A stretch of 64,000 nt of DNA from Allomyces macrogynus ATCC 38327 (GCA_000151295.1 GG745332.1:175671-239670), one strand, 5' to 3'. Shown: positions 44,434 through 56,274, counted from the first letter of the stretch. Numbers and translations: made by a program. Notes: a model not told the origin generated them from the letters alone.

Positions 44434-47400
44434 ATGACTGCACTCGCCACCAACGCGCCGATTTCGGGCCCCACCACCAAGTCCTCGCTCACGACAACGG
44501 AGCCGCCTCCATTGCACCGTCCCTCCGCCGCCATGCCCGCCTACGACCGTGTCGTCCCGTCGCGAGCGTCGCACCACCACCGGTCCACGAGTTCCGCATC
44601 GGCACAATCGCTACCTGCACCCGCAACGACCATGACCATCGGCGCGCGCGCCACCAGCCCAAGCACGGTCTCGCCCACGTTCAACATGAACCCGTCGTCG
44701 GCCGCGGCGATGCGTCCGGGGTCGCGGCTCTCCTGGACGGGCCTCCGCGGCGGCGCGCCCGCATCGCCCGGTCTGTCTGGCATGTTTGCGCTGCCGCCGA
44801 CCCCAACAACCCCGACGCGGCCCGCGAAAGCCGTCCGTATCGCGGCGTTTCCGCAGGACATTACGCTGCGCATTTTCTCGTACCTGCCGCTGCCAACCCT
44901 CGCTGCCCTCGCCGCCAGCTCGCGGCGACTCAAGGTGATCGCCTACAACGACGTCCTGCACGAGCGCAAGCTGCGGCTCATGCAGTACCTCGCCTCGGAC
45001 GACGCCGAGGCGACTGGGTCGGTCGCGTTCGCGTGCGAGGGCGGCGACGTGCCGATTCTGCCTGGCGCGAATGACCTGGTCCCGCGCCGACGCAAGCGCG
45101 ACACGGTGCCGCTGCACGTCGCCGAGGCATGGACGCGTGCGGCGCCGTTGCTCGTCCACGGCCGGTCGCTCGAAATGGCGTGGGCGGTCCCGCTGGGCCA
45201 GGCGCGCGCGGCGCTGCGACGCGTGCACACGGTGTTGTGGCCGTACTATGTGGATTTCCGCCCTGGCACGCGCGAGTGCCCGAACCCGGCGCCCGGGTCC
45301 AAGGTGGCAAGTTTGGCGGACCCCATGGACCGCGCCATGTTCTTGACGCTGTTGCTCGAGTTTGGGCGCGCGGCTGTCGTACCGGACTCGCACGAGGTAC
45401 GCGGTTTTGGTTGCTCCGATACGGTCCGGGGGAGCACTCGTCGGGCTCACGATGTGTCATGTCGCGCAAGCGCTTTCTTAGATCAACGAGAACATTCGCG
45501 CCGACGTGCTCGTCTTCGAATCGGCATTGCTGTCCGATTTCGACCGCAGTCTGGAAAACGGCGACGTCGAGGGCCAGCGGCGCGCCGCGACGGCACTGTT
45601 CCTGCTGAATGGCGGCGGGTCGTGCGTGCAGCTCTTCATTTACAAGAGCCCTATTTTCTTTGACCATTCGCGCGACGTGACGGAGAACTTGACGTACGTC
45701 GTCCCTCGCCACCCGTTTTCCCACCTCTTGCGACTTACCCGTCCACGATTTGTCCCCCTCCACAGCGTCCTGTCGCTCGAANNNNNNNNNNNNNNNNNNN
45801 NNNNNNNNNNNNNNNNNNNNNNNNNNNNNNNNNNNNNNNNNNNNNNNNNNNNNNNNNNNNNNNNNNNNNNNNNNNNNNNNNNNNNNNNNNNNNNNNNNNN
45901 NNNNNNNNNNNNNNNNNNNNNNNNNNNNNNNNNNNNNNNNNNNNNNNNNNNNNNNNNNNNNNNNNNNNNNNNNNNNNNNNNNNNNNNNNNNNNNNNNNNN
46001 NNNNNNNNNNNNNNNNNNNNNNNNNNNNNNNNNNNNNNNNNNNNNNNNNNNNNNNNNNNNNNNNNNNNNNNNNNNNNNNNNNNNNNNNNNNNNNNNNNNN
46101 NNNNNNNNNNNNNNNNNNNNNNNNNNNNNNNNNNNNNNNNNNNNNNNNNNNNNNNNNNNNNNNNNNNNNNNNNNNNNNNNNNNNNNNNNNNNNNNNNNNN
46201 NNNNNNNNNNNNNNNNNNNNNNNNNNNNNNNNNNNNNNNNNNNNNNNNNNNNNNNNNNNNNNNNNNNNNNNNNNNNNNNNNNNNNNNNNNNNNNNNNNNN
46301 NNNNNNNNNNNNNNNNNNNNNNNNNNNNNNNNNNNNNNNACCAATACGTGCAGCAAGCCTTCAACGAATGCATTCTCGACTACCTCTCCCGACTCCTCCG
46401 CGAAGCGAGTTCCCGGGACCTCGCCGTCTTCCTCGGCTCGCTCACCCTTATCTTCGAACACTGTTCTGCGCTCCTCGCCATGCTCGCGCGCCGCGGCCTC
46501 GACCCGGCCCGTGTCGAGACCATGCTGCACACGTGCCTCGACCCGTTCACCGCGCGGTACATGCCGCGCGAACTCGCGCACCTGAGGCGCCGCGCCGGTG
46601 CGCTGGTCGACGCCTGGCAGGCGGATTTGAGTGCGCGACGGGCGGCGAGGGCGGCAAGGAGGACGACGGCGGAAGTGGAGGTGGAGACAGATGGGTTTGG
46701 ACGGCGGGTCCTGTCGTCGGTCAAGACGGTGCTGTTCACGCCACATACGTTGATGCATAAGGCCATGAAACGCGCCGCGTACGTGCCGGCCGTGGGGGTC
46801 GTTGCGTCGGCGCCGACGCCGACGCCAAGGGGAGGTTCGCCGGGAAGGGGGTCGGCGGCGAGTTCGGCGGCGACATTGGTCGAGGTGGAAGATGGGGCCG
46901 TGGGGGTGGGGGAGGGGGAGGTGGGGTCCGCGGACGGGCAGGAGGACGATGATGACGACGAGTTTGACGAGCCGCTCGACGCGCTGCTGTCGACGAAATT
47001 GGTCGAAGATATGATTGAGTTGCATCGCACGAGTATCAAGCGGTGTGTGATCATGATGCGGCCGCAGGGCGACGTGTACGTGGATCATGCTTCGGGTTGG
47101 TGGTGGTGGAGGAACGTGCAGCGGGGAACTGACGTTTTTGGTGGGTGGACAGGAAACCTCACGTCGAGACGATTCACACGTTCATGCTGCGCACGCTCGG
47201 CGAGAAGCATATTCAGCCGTGCTACGCAATGTACGCGCATTCCTCGGCTCTTCTCCACCCACTCCCGCTCTGTTGCTCACTCTTGAGTTCCCGAATTAGA
47301 GCAAACGAGCGGTTATCGACCTACAAGGCGTCCGAGGACATCGAGGTGCTCCCACTGATCCAGCTATTCGCCATGAACAAAGTCGCCGACACGATCGTGC

Positions 47401-48224
47401 ACATGCTCGACACGTTCTTCACCGAATCAATTGTATGTCGCACCTCTCACCCTTTAATTACTTCTCCTTCCCCGCCACCACTCACCCGCCCACCCTCCCC
47501 CAGGCCCCCTTCGTCAACCCCAACGACTTTCTAACCGAAGCCATCCAAGAAAAGCGCGCCTTCGAGAAACTCGTCGACGACTGTGTCGCCACGGGGCTCG
47601 ACCGCGCCATGCTCACGCTCATGGCGCAGGTCGAGTTCCTGCTCGCGGCCGAACAGCCGGCGTCCGATTACGACCCGCCTGAGAACCCGCCAGACTTGTC
47701 GCCCACGCCGGCGTGCCAGGTCGCGCTCGCGTGTCTCGACAAGCACTTACAGATCCTGCTGGCCGACCGGAACCCGAGCCCGGCGGAACGGCAGATGGTT
47801 CAAGTGTTTGTGGGCGAAGTCGGGTCGCGGTTTTTCGGGGTCGTGACGAAACATATCAAGCGGTACCGGGTGTCGCGCGCGGGTGGGATTCGGATGCTGT
47901 GGTACGTGTTTGCGCCGGGGTGGATGGGATGTGTCGCGGCCATATACTGATAATTGGCGGCGTGGATGTAGCGACGTGAATGCGTACCAAGAGTGGGCTG
48001 ACAAGTTGCGCAACGCCGAGGTCTCGCGGCTGTTCCGCGCGCTCAAGGAACTCGTCAACGTGTACATCGTGGGCGAGGTGTCGATCTTGAAGCAGCTTGT
48101 CAAGGACCAGGCGCGGTATAACGGCGTGTTCCGCGTCGAGGACTTGTACGAGTTTGTCGAGCGCCGCACGGATTACGAGAAGATTCGTGGACGGATTCGC
48201 GAGAGCGAGTGCGTGATCATGTAG
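44434..48224 (+). CDS. RCY1: Recyclin-1-like F-box/Sec10 protein, interrupted by an assembly gap
   Basis: Exons: 44434-45396, 45482-45693, 45766 through the gap to 47078, 47153-47230, 47300-47432, 47504-47901 and 47972-48224. An F-box lies near residues 135-175 (IAAFPQDITLRIFSYLPLPTL). The rest resembles the Sec10/recyclin tethering fold: ADVLVFESALLSDFDRSLE, QQAFNECILDYLSRLLREAS, ETIHTFMLRTLGEKH and DVNAYQEWADKLRN. The last four residues are CVIM, a CaaX box for prenylation as in yeast Rcy1. Rcy1 acts with Skp1 in endosome-to-Golgi recycling of SNAREs. An acidic insert sits near 46920-46980. Run of N at 45782-46339 removes part of exon 3. Alternative starts are at 44534 and 44688. Confidence 0.85.
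45782..46339. other. Assembly gap (558 N)
   Basis: Unsequenced bases inside RCY1; any translation across it is meaningless. Confidence 1.
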
Positions 48225-48589
48225 GATTCGGGGGTGATTTTAATGTTTGTTGGCATTGCATACCTGGCGCTTGAATGATTATTTGCAACCATGATAAAAA
48301 GGAACACGTTTTCAATCGCTTTGCGCCGCAAGTATTCTCTGGCCGATTTCTTGCCGCCAGCAGGAACAGTTCCGTTTCATTTGAAGCCAATGAGACTGGA
48401 GCCAACATCACTATCAGATTCCAGAACATCACAACCACCAGCTGGTGCCGGTGCCAGCAATGCATCGTCTTCAGTGTCGACAAGGCGAACGACTCGATGC
48501 GCTGCGTATGCAGCCTCCGTCCGGGTCGTGCTTGCCATGCGCTGGCAAGGAAACGTCTGGCTTCAGGATTTATAATCGGTTGAACTCGT

Positions 48590-48720
48590 CGTTGCCGCCA
48601 ATAAGGGCGGCTGGGTGCGGCCGGTGGAGACGGCGGCCTCGAGGTACTAATGGGACGCGGCCAAGGACGTGGCTGCTCAAAAGTGGGAGCATGTCCCGCC
48701 AAGTGATATGAGCGGGGTGT
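48590..48720 (+). pseudogene. Fragment of an LEA-like repeat gene
   Basis: Read from 48648 the strand gives WDAAKDVAAQKWEHVP, closely like the repeat WEKTKDVAADKWDTTK of the LEA-like gene at 26076-28152, directly after an in-frame TAA. No full frame surrounds it. It looks like a dead piece of a paralogue; chance similarity is possible because the unit is short. Confidence 0.4.
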
Positions 48721-49407
48721 CGCGGGTGGTATGTGCGGGCCGCTGGTGGTATGCGCGCGTGTTTCGCGACACTTCTCCTCGACGAAAAGGGTGTGCGATC
48801 TCGCGGCGTGACTTGAAGGCCGTGCTGAACGCGGGCACGTTAGGCATGCAGACTGGCCTTGCACTATGACTGTCTTGGGGACGATGTGACCCATGGTGGT
48901 GCACGTATGGTACACGACTGGAGGGTTGGAGATGCTCAAAAATGACCGGAGTGGAGGAAGGGAGTTCACAACAATAAGACAAAGAAGGCGAGACCGAAAA
49001 TGGGCCAGCCGTTTGTTGCTGGCCGCACCGCGTTGCACGCAAGGAGATAGTAGAGAATGTGTTAGGGCAGGTTGGGTACCTTAAAACCGTATCCCGCATG
49101 GTCTGAGGCAAGCATGGTGCAGTTGAACCGTGTTTGCCGACCCCTGCCGCCTACATGGAGTCGTGTCCCAACGCATGCTCGAAGGGGGGATGACACCCGG
49201 CTACAGTGGGCTCCATCAATTGAGAGAGCGCCAACCCACCCACTCAGAGTTGCATCGGAACTGCTCCAAACGAGTGTCTGGACGGTTCCACAAAAAAACG
49301 ACGGCAGCACACGCAATCATACCATGCCAATACTTATTGCAAGACTTGACCCGCCTTTTTGGCGGCTTGAGGTGTGATCACACGATGAGAAATGGTTTGA
49401 TCGGCGG

Positions 49408-49408
<1 letters not shown>

Positions 49409-49468
<60 letters not shown>
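49409..49468. repeat. (CA)30 microsatellite
   Basis: Sixty bases of uninterrupted CA dinucleotides, ending ...CACATA. Located between two 3' ends. Confidence 0.99.
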
Positions 49469-49471
<3 letters not shown>

Positions 49472-49658
49472 CCTGCCCACAATTTCGGTGACGGCATTTC
49501 ATCGAATTGGAGTACAAATGCGCCTTTGGAGCACCCAAGTCGCACCGCAACTATCCGTCAAGCAGTTACTCCCCGTACGCCCTTCATCGCGACCGCGCTC
49601 ATTCCGCGCATGTCAGTCCTCATCCCCCTCCTCCAGTCCACGCGCACCCACCTACCCT

Positions 49659-51170
49659 TTACGACGCGGCCCCCGCTGTCCCCGTGGCAAGCGGCGCAAT
49701 CAGCACGCACACGGCCGAGACGTTATCGTCGATCTCGAGCACGTCGAGACCGCGCAGGGCTTCGGACACGACACTCGCGCACGCCCTGTCGGCCACCTTC
49801 GCCGACGCGGGACCACCCCGCGCAGCATTCCCAACCAGTCGTGCGACACGGCCCGGTTCCGGGAGGCCGTCCCAGACACCGTCCGATGCGAGAACGATCG
49901 CGCGGTCGGCAGCCGGATCGATGCGGCGCACGGTGATTTCTGGATCCGCATGCACGCCGAGCCGACGCGCGACGGCGTCGCCGAGCGACCGGGTCACGAC
50001 GAGGCCGGGGTACGGGAGCGTGCCCTTGTAGATGCGCAGCGGGCCTTGCGCTGAGGTTTCTTGCATACATGGGGGTGGAGGTGAGTTGGGGGAGGAGGGT
50101 CGAAGGAGGCGGGGAGGGTGGTGGATGCGTACGATCGGTGGGGCAGTCGGTTTGGACGCGGTCGACGCGGGCGCCGGCGGCCTGCACGCGCGCAAGCTCG
50201 GTCGGGTTCTCGCAGTTGTGGTCGCTGGGCCGATATGTGCGGGATACCGGCAGTTTAGTGCGTGTTGGGACGGAGTGGAAGGAGGAACGCTTGCATACGT
50301 GGTTAGGGGCACCGTATTCAGCGGCACGGTCCCGGATTCGTCGGCGCTGCCCTCGGCGTCCACTTGCGCGAGCATGGCGCGGCTATCGCCGACATTCGCA
50401 ACGACGCACAATTCCTGAGTGAGGACCGCGACGACCGCCGTAGTGCCGGACAGGTAACAATCGATTCCGGGCTCGTCGAACAGCCGTGCATTCGCGTCTT
50501 GGAACGTGCGCGTCAACGCCGCGCGCACCGCGGCCTCATCCAATGTTGCAACGGCGCGCAGGTGCGTCGGCAAGTCCCTTTCGATCACTTGCCGCGAGAA
50601 TCGCGACGCCTTGCCGCCGTCAGACCCATGACCGTCGAGCACGCCGGCCACCAGGATGCCCGGTGCCACGGGCACGACAAAGGTCTCGTCCTGCTGCTCG
50701 GGGCGGGACCCTTGAGCACGCCGTGCCGCAACGTAGGCCGTGTAGTTGCGCATGTCGACGCGCGTGCCCGCCGTCGTCGGCGGATCGGCCGACTTGCTGC
50801 GTGCGTGTCCGGCCTTGCGCACTTTGCCGGGCGTGCTAGGGCGTGAGCCGTTCGAGGTCGCAGGCGCGGACGCGGACGTGGGAGGCGGCGCCGCGGTGGG
50901 GGTATTATCGGCCATATTAAAGAGCTCGGGGGAGCTGAGAGTTGGTGGGTTCTTGGAAAATGGTACGTCTTGGGCGTGTTGCGTCGGATCGAAGTTGACG
51001 AGGCCCCGCGCGTTGCTCGTATTGGGTTGAGCGGCGTCCCCGTAGACCTTGGCGGCGATTGCAGCAAGTAGGGCGGTCAATTTGGGCCGTAACGTAGCGG
51101 AGCAGACGATGGCCGTTTGCTCGCTGGCAGCTGCCCCTTGGAAAATTGATTCGATTTGATCTGTCGACAT
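49659..51170 (-). CDS. PP2C-family protein phosphatase
   Basis: Three exons: 51170-50299, 50224-50133 and 50059-49659, in phase (donors GTATGC and GTACGC). The start at 51170 is chosen because the 85 upstream residues (MSTDQIESIFQGAAASEQ...) look coding; ATG 50915 is the alternative. The catalytic domain shows the Mn/Mg-binding motifs in order: QDETFVV, GVLDGHGSDG, TAVVAVL, VANVGDSRAML, the joined LTTDHNCENPTELARVQAAG, TRSLGDAVARRLG, IVLASDGVWDGL and DDNVSAVCVLI. PP2C enzymes are monomeric Ser/Thr phosphatases that often turn off stress MAP kinases. The N-terminal 130 residues are Pro/Ser/Ala-rich and lack membrane segments. Confidence 0.92.
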   Translation of the reverse strand: MSTDQIESIFQGAAASEQTAIVCSATLRPKLTALLAAIAAKVYGDAAQPNTSNARGLVNFDPTQHAQDVPFSKNPPTLSSPELFNMADNTPTAAPPPTSASAPATSNGSRPSTPGKVRKAGHARSKSADPPTTAGTRVDMRNYTAYVAARRAQGSRPEQQDETFVVPVAPGILVAGVLDGHGSDGGKASRFSRQVIERDLPTHLRAVATLDEAAVRAALTRTFQDANARLFDEPGIDCYLSGTTAVVAVLTQELCVVANVGDSRAMLAQVDAEGSADESGTVPLNTVPLTTYASVPPSTPSQHALNCRYPAHIGPATTTARTRPSLRACRPPAPASTASKPTAPPIVRIHHPPRLLRPSSPNSPPPPCMQETSAQGPLRIYKGTLPYPGLVVTRSLGDAVARRLGVHADPEITVRRIDPAADRAIVLASDGVWDGLPEPGRVARLVGNAARGGPASAKVADRACASVVSEALRGLDVLEIDDNVSAVCVLIAPLATGTAGAAS

Positions 51171-51524
51171 GACAGCTGATCAGGAGTAACACGCGACAGA
51201 CGCTTTCGCAGCCGAAACTGAAGTTGTCGTCGGGGATGCACCCAAATGCGTCGCAAAGTTCGTTCGGTTGCTTGGCCGCCCCTCCACACCGACAGCATGA
51301 GCACCAAGGCTCCTCCACCCAATCGTTGCTTATCATTGTAAATAATCCCGACCCGGTTCCCCAACCCGCGACGCACGCGTCCTCCCACGCGGCACGTTCC
51401 CCACCCAACCCACGTGCGCCCCCGTCCCGTCCCACCACCAAGTCCTGCGCCAGTCCGCGAGTGCAGCTCCGGATCGCCCCCCCTCCCTCCCTCCATGCAA
51501 AGTCTCCCCAATCTTTCATCATGC

Positions 51525-54463
51525 TCACATCCCCGGCATCGCCGACCGTCGTCTTGCGTCCTCGCCCGCGGGCAGCACGACCGCCGGCGCCGGGACCCCC
51601 AATGCATCGATCCCCGTCAACTTGAACGCGGAGGGGACATCCAACAACTCGTCCTCCTCGACCGCCCCACCCTCCTCGTCCCCCTCCTCGGCCTCATCCG
51701 GGAACCACGCGTCCGCATTCGCAATCATATCCTGTACGACCGCATTCTGCGGCTCGGCATTCCAAATCGCATCCAGCGACTCTTCCACGCCCTTTGGCGG
51801 CTTCAGCAAATTCGGGCCAAACACAATCGCCAAATTCGCCGCGTCCATCTTGGTCCGCTCGGCGTGCGTGGCGAGCCGGTGCAAGTGCCGGATCAGGTGC
51901 GCCAAGGTCGGCGCGTGCGCGGGCGGTAACTTGCGCAGGACTTCGCGTACGGCCTGGGCGCGCGCGATCGAAGGACCGGGCACTTTGCCCGCCTGCATCC
52001 ATTCCGCGTAGAGGTCGCCGCAGAGGAGCGGGTCGGCAAGGTCGCGGAAAAACATTTTCAGAATGCCGGAGACGACGTGAACGTCGTAAGCGGCCACGTC
52101 CGGTGGACAGTCGGGCGACGCGGCGGGGGTCGGCGGCGGTGACGTACTCGCGGCCGAGGACGGGCTCGGTACGGGTATCGGCGGCCCCGACCCGAGTGGA
52201 GCGACATGGCCACCCGCCGCGATGAGTGCGGCGCGCAGGCGCTGAATTGCGGCGGCGTTGCCCGATATCCGATAAATCCCTTCGACCTGTGTGCCCTTGC
52301 GCTCGACAAACGTCGTGCATGCAGCAACGAGCGCGGGCACGCCATGCACGGCAATCTGCACGAGGTACCCGCCAAACACGGGTGCGGCCGCAGGCGATGC
52401 AGGCCCTGGCGACGCGAGCATCGCGTCTTTACCCGTCTTGGACCCGCCACGCTTGAAGAACCGCATCACTTTACTGCCCGTCGACGAGGCGGTACTGGGC
52501 GACGCCTGCAGATCGGACGGCGACGACGCGGCAAGATCGGTGCCCGACGGGGACGACGCGGGGCGTCCGGAAGTGGAGCGCGTCTTGTCGGCCTTTTCGG
52601 AGGCCGCCTTCTCGGCCTTGTCCTTTTTCTTGTTCGCGCGCTCAGACTGCGGCGACCCGCTCCCGCCGCCGAGCCCCGCGATTTTGCTCATCAGGCTCGA
52701 CTGAACCGACTCGTTGTTGAGGTCGCGTGACGCGGATGTGGTCTTGTCGCGGTCGATAGTCGGCACGGGAGCGTGCGGGATGAGATCTTCCTTGCGCGGC
52801 GCCGCTACATAACTCCGCTTGTGTGAGCTACTCAACCTTCTCTCAACTCACACGCCAAAACGTACCGCTACTATTCAACGACGGCGACCGGGACCGGCGG
52901 AACATGCCCGCGAGTGTCGTCGACGGCGAGGTCGCGCTCGCCGAGCCACTCTCATCCGGCACCGCCAAGGCCAACGGCCGCGATCCCATCCGGGCCGGCG
53001 GCGAATCCGGTCTCGCAGCGAGGACCTTGATCGACCCAAACGACGCCGATCTCGGCTTGACCGCCATATCATCTTCATCGTCATTGAGCAACGGTAGCGG
53101 CGACGCGCACAAAACGGGCGCAGCCACTGCCGCAAGCGGCGATCGCGGCGACACCGGTTCCGGTGCTGCTGGCGGGGAAGTCGCTGTCGAGGAAGTGGAG
53201 GTCGCGAGCAGGTCGGCCGATCCGGACTTGCGCAAGGCGTCAATGCTGCGGCGCGTGGAGGAAGGATTGAGTTGCGAATCGTGCGACGACTATGTGCCGC
53301 GGTACGCGCGAGGGAGGTGAGTGGAGTGCAGCAGGCGATGCATGTACACGGGAGCAAGCAACATGTACTTTCAGCACCGTATCGAGCTGCGAAATGAAGG
53401 TGCCGAGCTCCGAGTCGGCGAGCTTGCCCTGCGACCGCCACCGCGCGGGACTCACGGGCGTTGCAGATGCGGCCGCCGTGTCTGTATCTGCCGCGGGCGG
53501 ATCGCGCGCCCGACTTGCCACCGGGGCGTCGGAACTCGACATATCCCTTCCCACCGCCGCAGGAGAGGCAATAGGATTAGTTGCGATGCGTGCCAGGACG
53601 CCCGCAACCGTCCCCGACCCGCGGCGCGGCCCCTCATGGGGCGACACTTCACCCGCCTGTTTCCGCAACGCATTCGCAATCGCCGCGACCTGTCCACTCC
53701 CCGCAGGCCGCCCGCCATCGGCCGACGCGCGCGCGAGCACGTGTGCGGGCTTGACGCGCGGATCAAACACTCGCGCGAGTTCGGCGACGCGCGAGGGCAC
53801 AGGCGGACGCAGCGGTTCCTCGGGCGGCGCGGCGCGCGGGAGCGGGATGGGATCGGATTCGTTCGATTCCGGGACCGTCGGTGGAGCGCGTGAAGGTGCG
53901 GCCGACGCGGGACTGGTTACGATACGCGACCCGGCGGGGGTCGGCGGGAGCGGGATCGAGGCCGGGGTTACGGGTACCGCTGCTGTTGCTGGTGGGGGTG
54001 TCACGGGGGCCGGCGAGCTCAGTGCCGAGAAGCTCGGGAAAGGGCTGACGCCCGCGGGCGTTGGGAGCGTTGGTGCCGCCATCATGTCGATGGTGAGCGG
54101 GCGCTACCAATGGGAAAGATGGCGGATGAGAGAATGGAGGTAAGGTGTGCATGACGGGGTACGGAATGTGCGTACGAGGACCGGCGCGGGCGGCGGCGCG
54201 GGCGTCGCTGGGGTCGTTGGCGGGCTTGGTGCTGTCAGGGCCGTGGACCAGCGTGGCGAGCGGCCGAGCGTGCCGTTCTGGCCCGGAGCAGCACCGTCGG
54301 TCGTAGGGCTCGTTGGCGGTTCCCAGCGCGTCTCGCGTGTGATCTTGTTGTAGTAGTAGATGCGCCCCGTTTCGGGCGCGCGTACGGCCTTCCAGTTGGC
54401 AGGGAGGGGCGCGGTGCCGTTGCCAGCGCCGACGGCACGCGCGGCGGGATCCGCATCGGCCAT
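51525..54463 (-). CDS. WW-domain RhoGAP protein
   Basis: The ATG at 54463 starts a WW domain: LPANWKAVRAPETGRIYYYN then ITRETRWEPPT, with both Trp and the Tyr triplet. Exons 54463-54176, 54103-53369 (joined to LRPLTIDMM) and 53289-52866 (SSHDSQLNPSSTRRSIDAL) encode a long Pro/Ser-rich linker. The last exon (from about 52840) has basic FFKRGG and the RhoGAP domain (about 51690-52400): VEGIYRISGNAAAIQRL with the arginine finger, VVSGILKMFFRDLADPLL, and MDAANLAIVFGPNLLKPP. It should stimulate GTP hydrolysis on Rho-type GTPases. The joint at 52866/52840 is out of phase by one base with the usual GTACGT/TAG sites; a 34-nt GTGAGT...ACAAG intron would fix it, as would one wrong base. Confidence 0.85.
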
Positions 54464-55047
54464 GATGGTTGGTGCTCAGGCGAACGGTAGCGACGACGCC
54501 AAGCCCTCACTGTCGTGCGGGTCGAGCAGTGCGGGTTGGGAGGCACGTCAGAGATGGGTCGAGGGGGTGCGCGGGGTCGCGAGCCAACGTGGCTGGCGCC
54601 GGCGTGGAGCACCGCGGCGGCGGGCGGGACTCTGTGCGGCGCGGCACGCGGGCCATGCGCACGGATCGAGTGCGATTGAATGCAGCAAGTGCGGGGGCGG
54701 CAGTGCAAGGGCGCGCGGGCAGAACGACGGTGGCAATCAGGTCGACGACAGATCGCGAGTGGGGCGTAAATGCAATGCAGGCGCAAGTCGAGCTGATTTC
54801 GGGCAGTGATTCACGGATTGACCGGAGTTGGAGTCGGCGGATGTGGCACTTCAACACGCGGTCACGTGTGGACATGATTCGCGACCCGGCGCGGTTCGGA
54901 TTTCGGAGCCATCCAGCTTCGGGCATCCCTGCTGCCCACGCGTGCCCATAATCGCGACACAACGACGGTTAAAAGCGACCACCGTCGCCTCGCTCGCTCG
55001 CCTTCACTTTCTCCAACCGCTCCAGCACGTCGACCACAGCCACCACC
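54464..55047. promoter_or_regulatory. Divergent promoter region WW-RhoGAP - SER1
   Basis: 584 bp between head-to-head genes. CT-rich sequence precedes the SER1 ATG. No coding region seen. Confidence 0.4.
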
Positions 55048-56274
55048 ATGTCCAACAACTCGACCAAGCCCGCCGCGGCGCCCGCCGCACTCGCGCCTGC
55101 GCCGGCCGCGGCGCCAGCGCGCGCCATCAACATGAACGCCGGTCCCGGTGCACTGCCGCCCTCGGTCCTCGCTGAAGCCGCGCGCGCCGTCTCCGAGGGC
55201 GTGCAGGGCACGCCCGGGCTCTCGATTCTGTCCATTTCGCACCGTTCCCCGGCGTTTGACGCGATTCTCGCCAAGGCTGATGCCGACCTGCGCGCGCTGC
55301 TCAATATTCCCGAGTCCTACGCGGTCCTGTGGATGCAGGGCGGTGCCTCGACCCAATTCCACGCTGTTGCGGCCAATTTGCTCGCGCGCGCACCCGCGGG
55401 CGCCAAGGTGCCCGTCACAGCCGACTATGTCGTGTCCGGGACCTGGTCGTCCAAGGCCGCCGAGGCCGCACGCGCCGCGGGTGTGCAGGTGAACGTGGTC
55501 AACCCGACGGTCTCCAAGGAGGTCACGGTCGCCGACCCGGCCGCGTGGACGCCGACGACGGGGAAGTCCGCGCCGCTCTACTCGTACATGTGCTCCAACG
55601 AGACGGTCAACGGCATCGAGCTTCTGCACGACGAGGCGCGCGTCTTGAAGGCGTTGCACCCGACCGCGCCTGTCGTTGCCGACATGTCGTCGGACCTGCT
55701 GGCCATGCCGATCGACGTGACCAAGTACGCCCTGATCTTCGCAGGTGCGCAAAAGAATTTGGGCCCGGCGGGCGTCACGCTCGTAATCCTGCGCAAGGAC
55801 CTGCTCACCACGCCCGCGCACCCGACTGCGAGACTGCCGGTGATGCTCGACTACGCGACCTACCTCGCGTCTAACTCGCTCTACAACACGCCGCCCGTCT
55901 ATGCCATGTTCGTGACGGGCTTGGTCCTGCAGTGGATGCGCGAGAATGGCGGGCTCAAGTGGGCGGTCCCGCGTGCCGCTGCGAAAGCGGCCAAGGTCTA
56001 CGCGGCGCTCGAGTCGATGCGGCACTACGCGCCGATCATTGCCAAGCCCTGGCGCAGTCTGACGAACGTCGTGTTCCGCGTTGTCGATGCCGATGGGAAG
56101 CCTGACGAAAGGCTCGAGACCAAGTTTGTCAAGTTTGCCGAGACGCGTGGGATTGAGGGGTTGGCTGGGCACCGGTCGGTCGGCGGGTGCCGCGCGAGTC
56201 TGTATAACGCGGTCACGCCCGAGGAGGTTGACGTGCTCGTTAGTGTCCTGGCCGAGTTTGACAAGCTGTTGTGA
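55048..56274 (+). CDS. SER1: Phosphoserine aminotransferase
   Basis: Single exon, 408 residues. The protein converts 3-phosphohydroxypyruvate and glutamate to phosphoserine in serine biosynthesis. An Ala/Pro-rich N-terminal extension of about 25 residues precedes the family start NMNAGPGALPPSVL. Class V aminotransferase features follow: SHRSPAFDAIL, the PLP-phosphate loop QGGASTQFHAV, TWSSKAAEAA, YSYMCSNETVNGIEL, VADMSSDLL and the Schiff-base lysine K236 in FAGAQKNLGPAG. RASLYNA, which binds the substrate phosphate, is near the C-terminus. The length is close to yeast Ser1 plus the extension. Confidence 0.96.
   Translation: MSNNSTKPAAAPAALAPAPAAAPARAINMNAGPGALPPSVLAEAARAVSEGVQGTPGLSILSISHRSPAFDAILAKADADLRALLNIPESYAVLWMQGGASTQFHAVAANLLARAPAGAKVPVTADYVVSGTWSSKAAEAARAAGVQVNVVNPTVSKEVTVADPAAWTPTTGKSAPLYSYMCSNETVNGIELLHDEARVLKALHPTAPVVADMSSDLLAMPIDVTKYALIFAGAQKNLGPAGVTLVILRKDLLTTPAHPTARLPVMLDYATYLASNSLYNTPPVYAMFVTGLVLQWMRENGGLKWAVPRAAAKAAKVYAALESMRHYAPIIAKPWRSLTNVVFRVVDADGKPDERLETKFVKFAETRGIEGLAGHRSVGGCRASLYNAVTPEEVDVLVSVLAEFDKLL

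Larger units (their letters stand above)
48225..49658. other. Intergenic region with LEA-like relic and CA repeat
   Basis: About 1.4 kb between converging RCY1 and PP2C genes. It holds the LEA-like fragment at about 48590-48720 and the microsatellite at 49409-49468, listed separately. A 94-codon frame from 48291 starting MIKRNTFSIALRRKYS is not recognised. Confidence 0.45.

Noticed and set aside
45506..47088. Long frames spanning the N run
   Set aside because: Unsequenced bases cannot be read; only the flanking exons of RCY1 were used.
49409..49468. CA repeat as a regulatory element
   Set aside because: It lies between two converging 3' ends; a plain microsatellite is the simpler reading.
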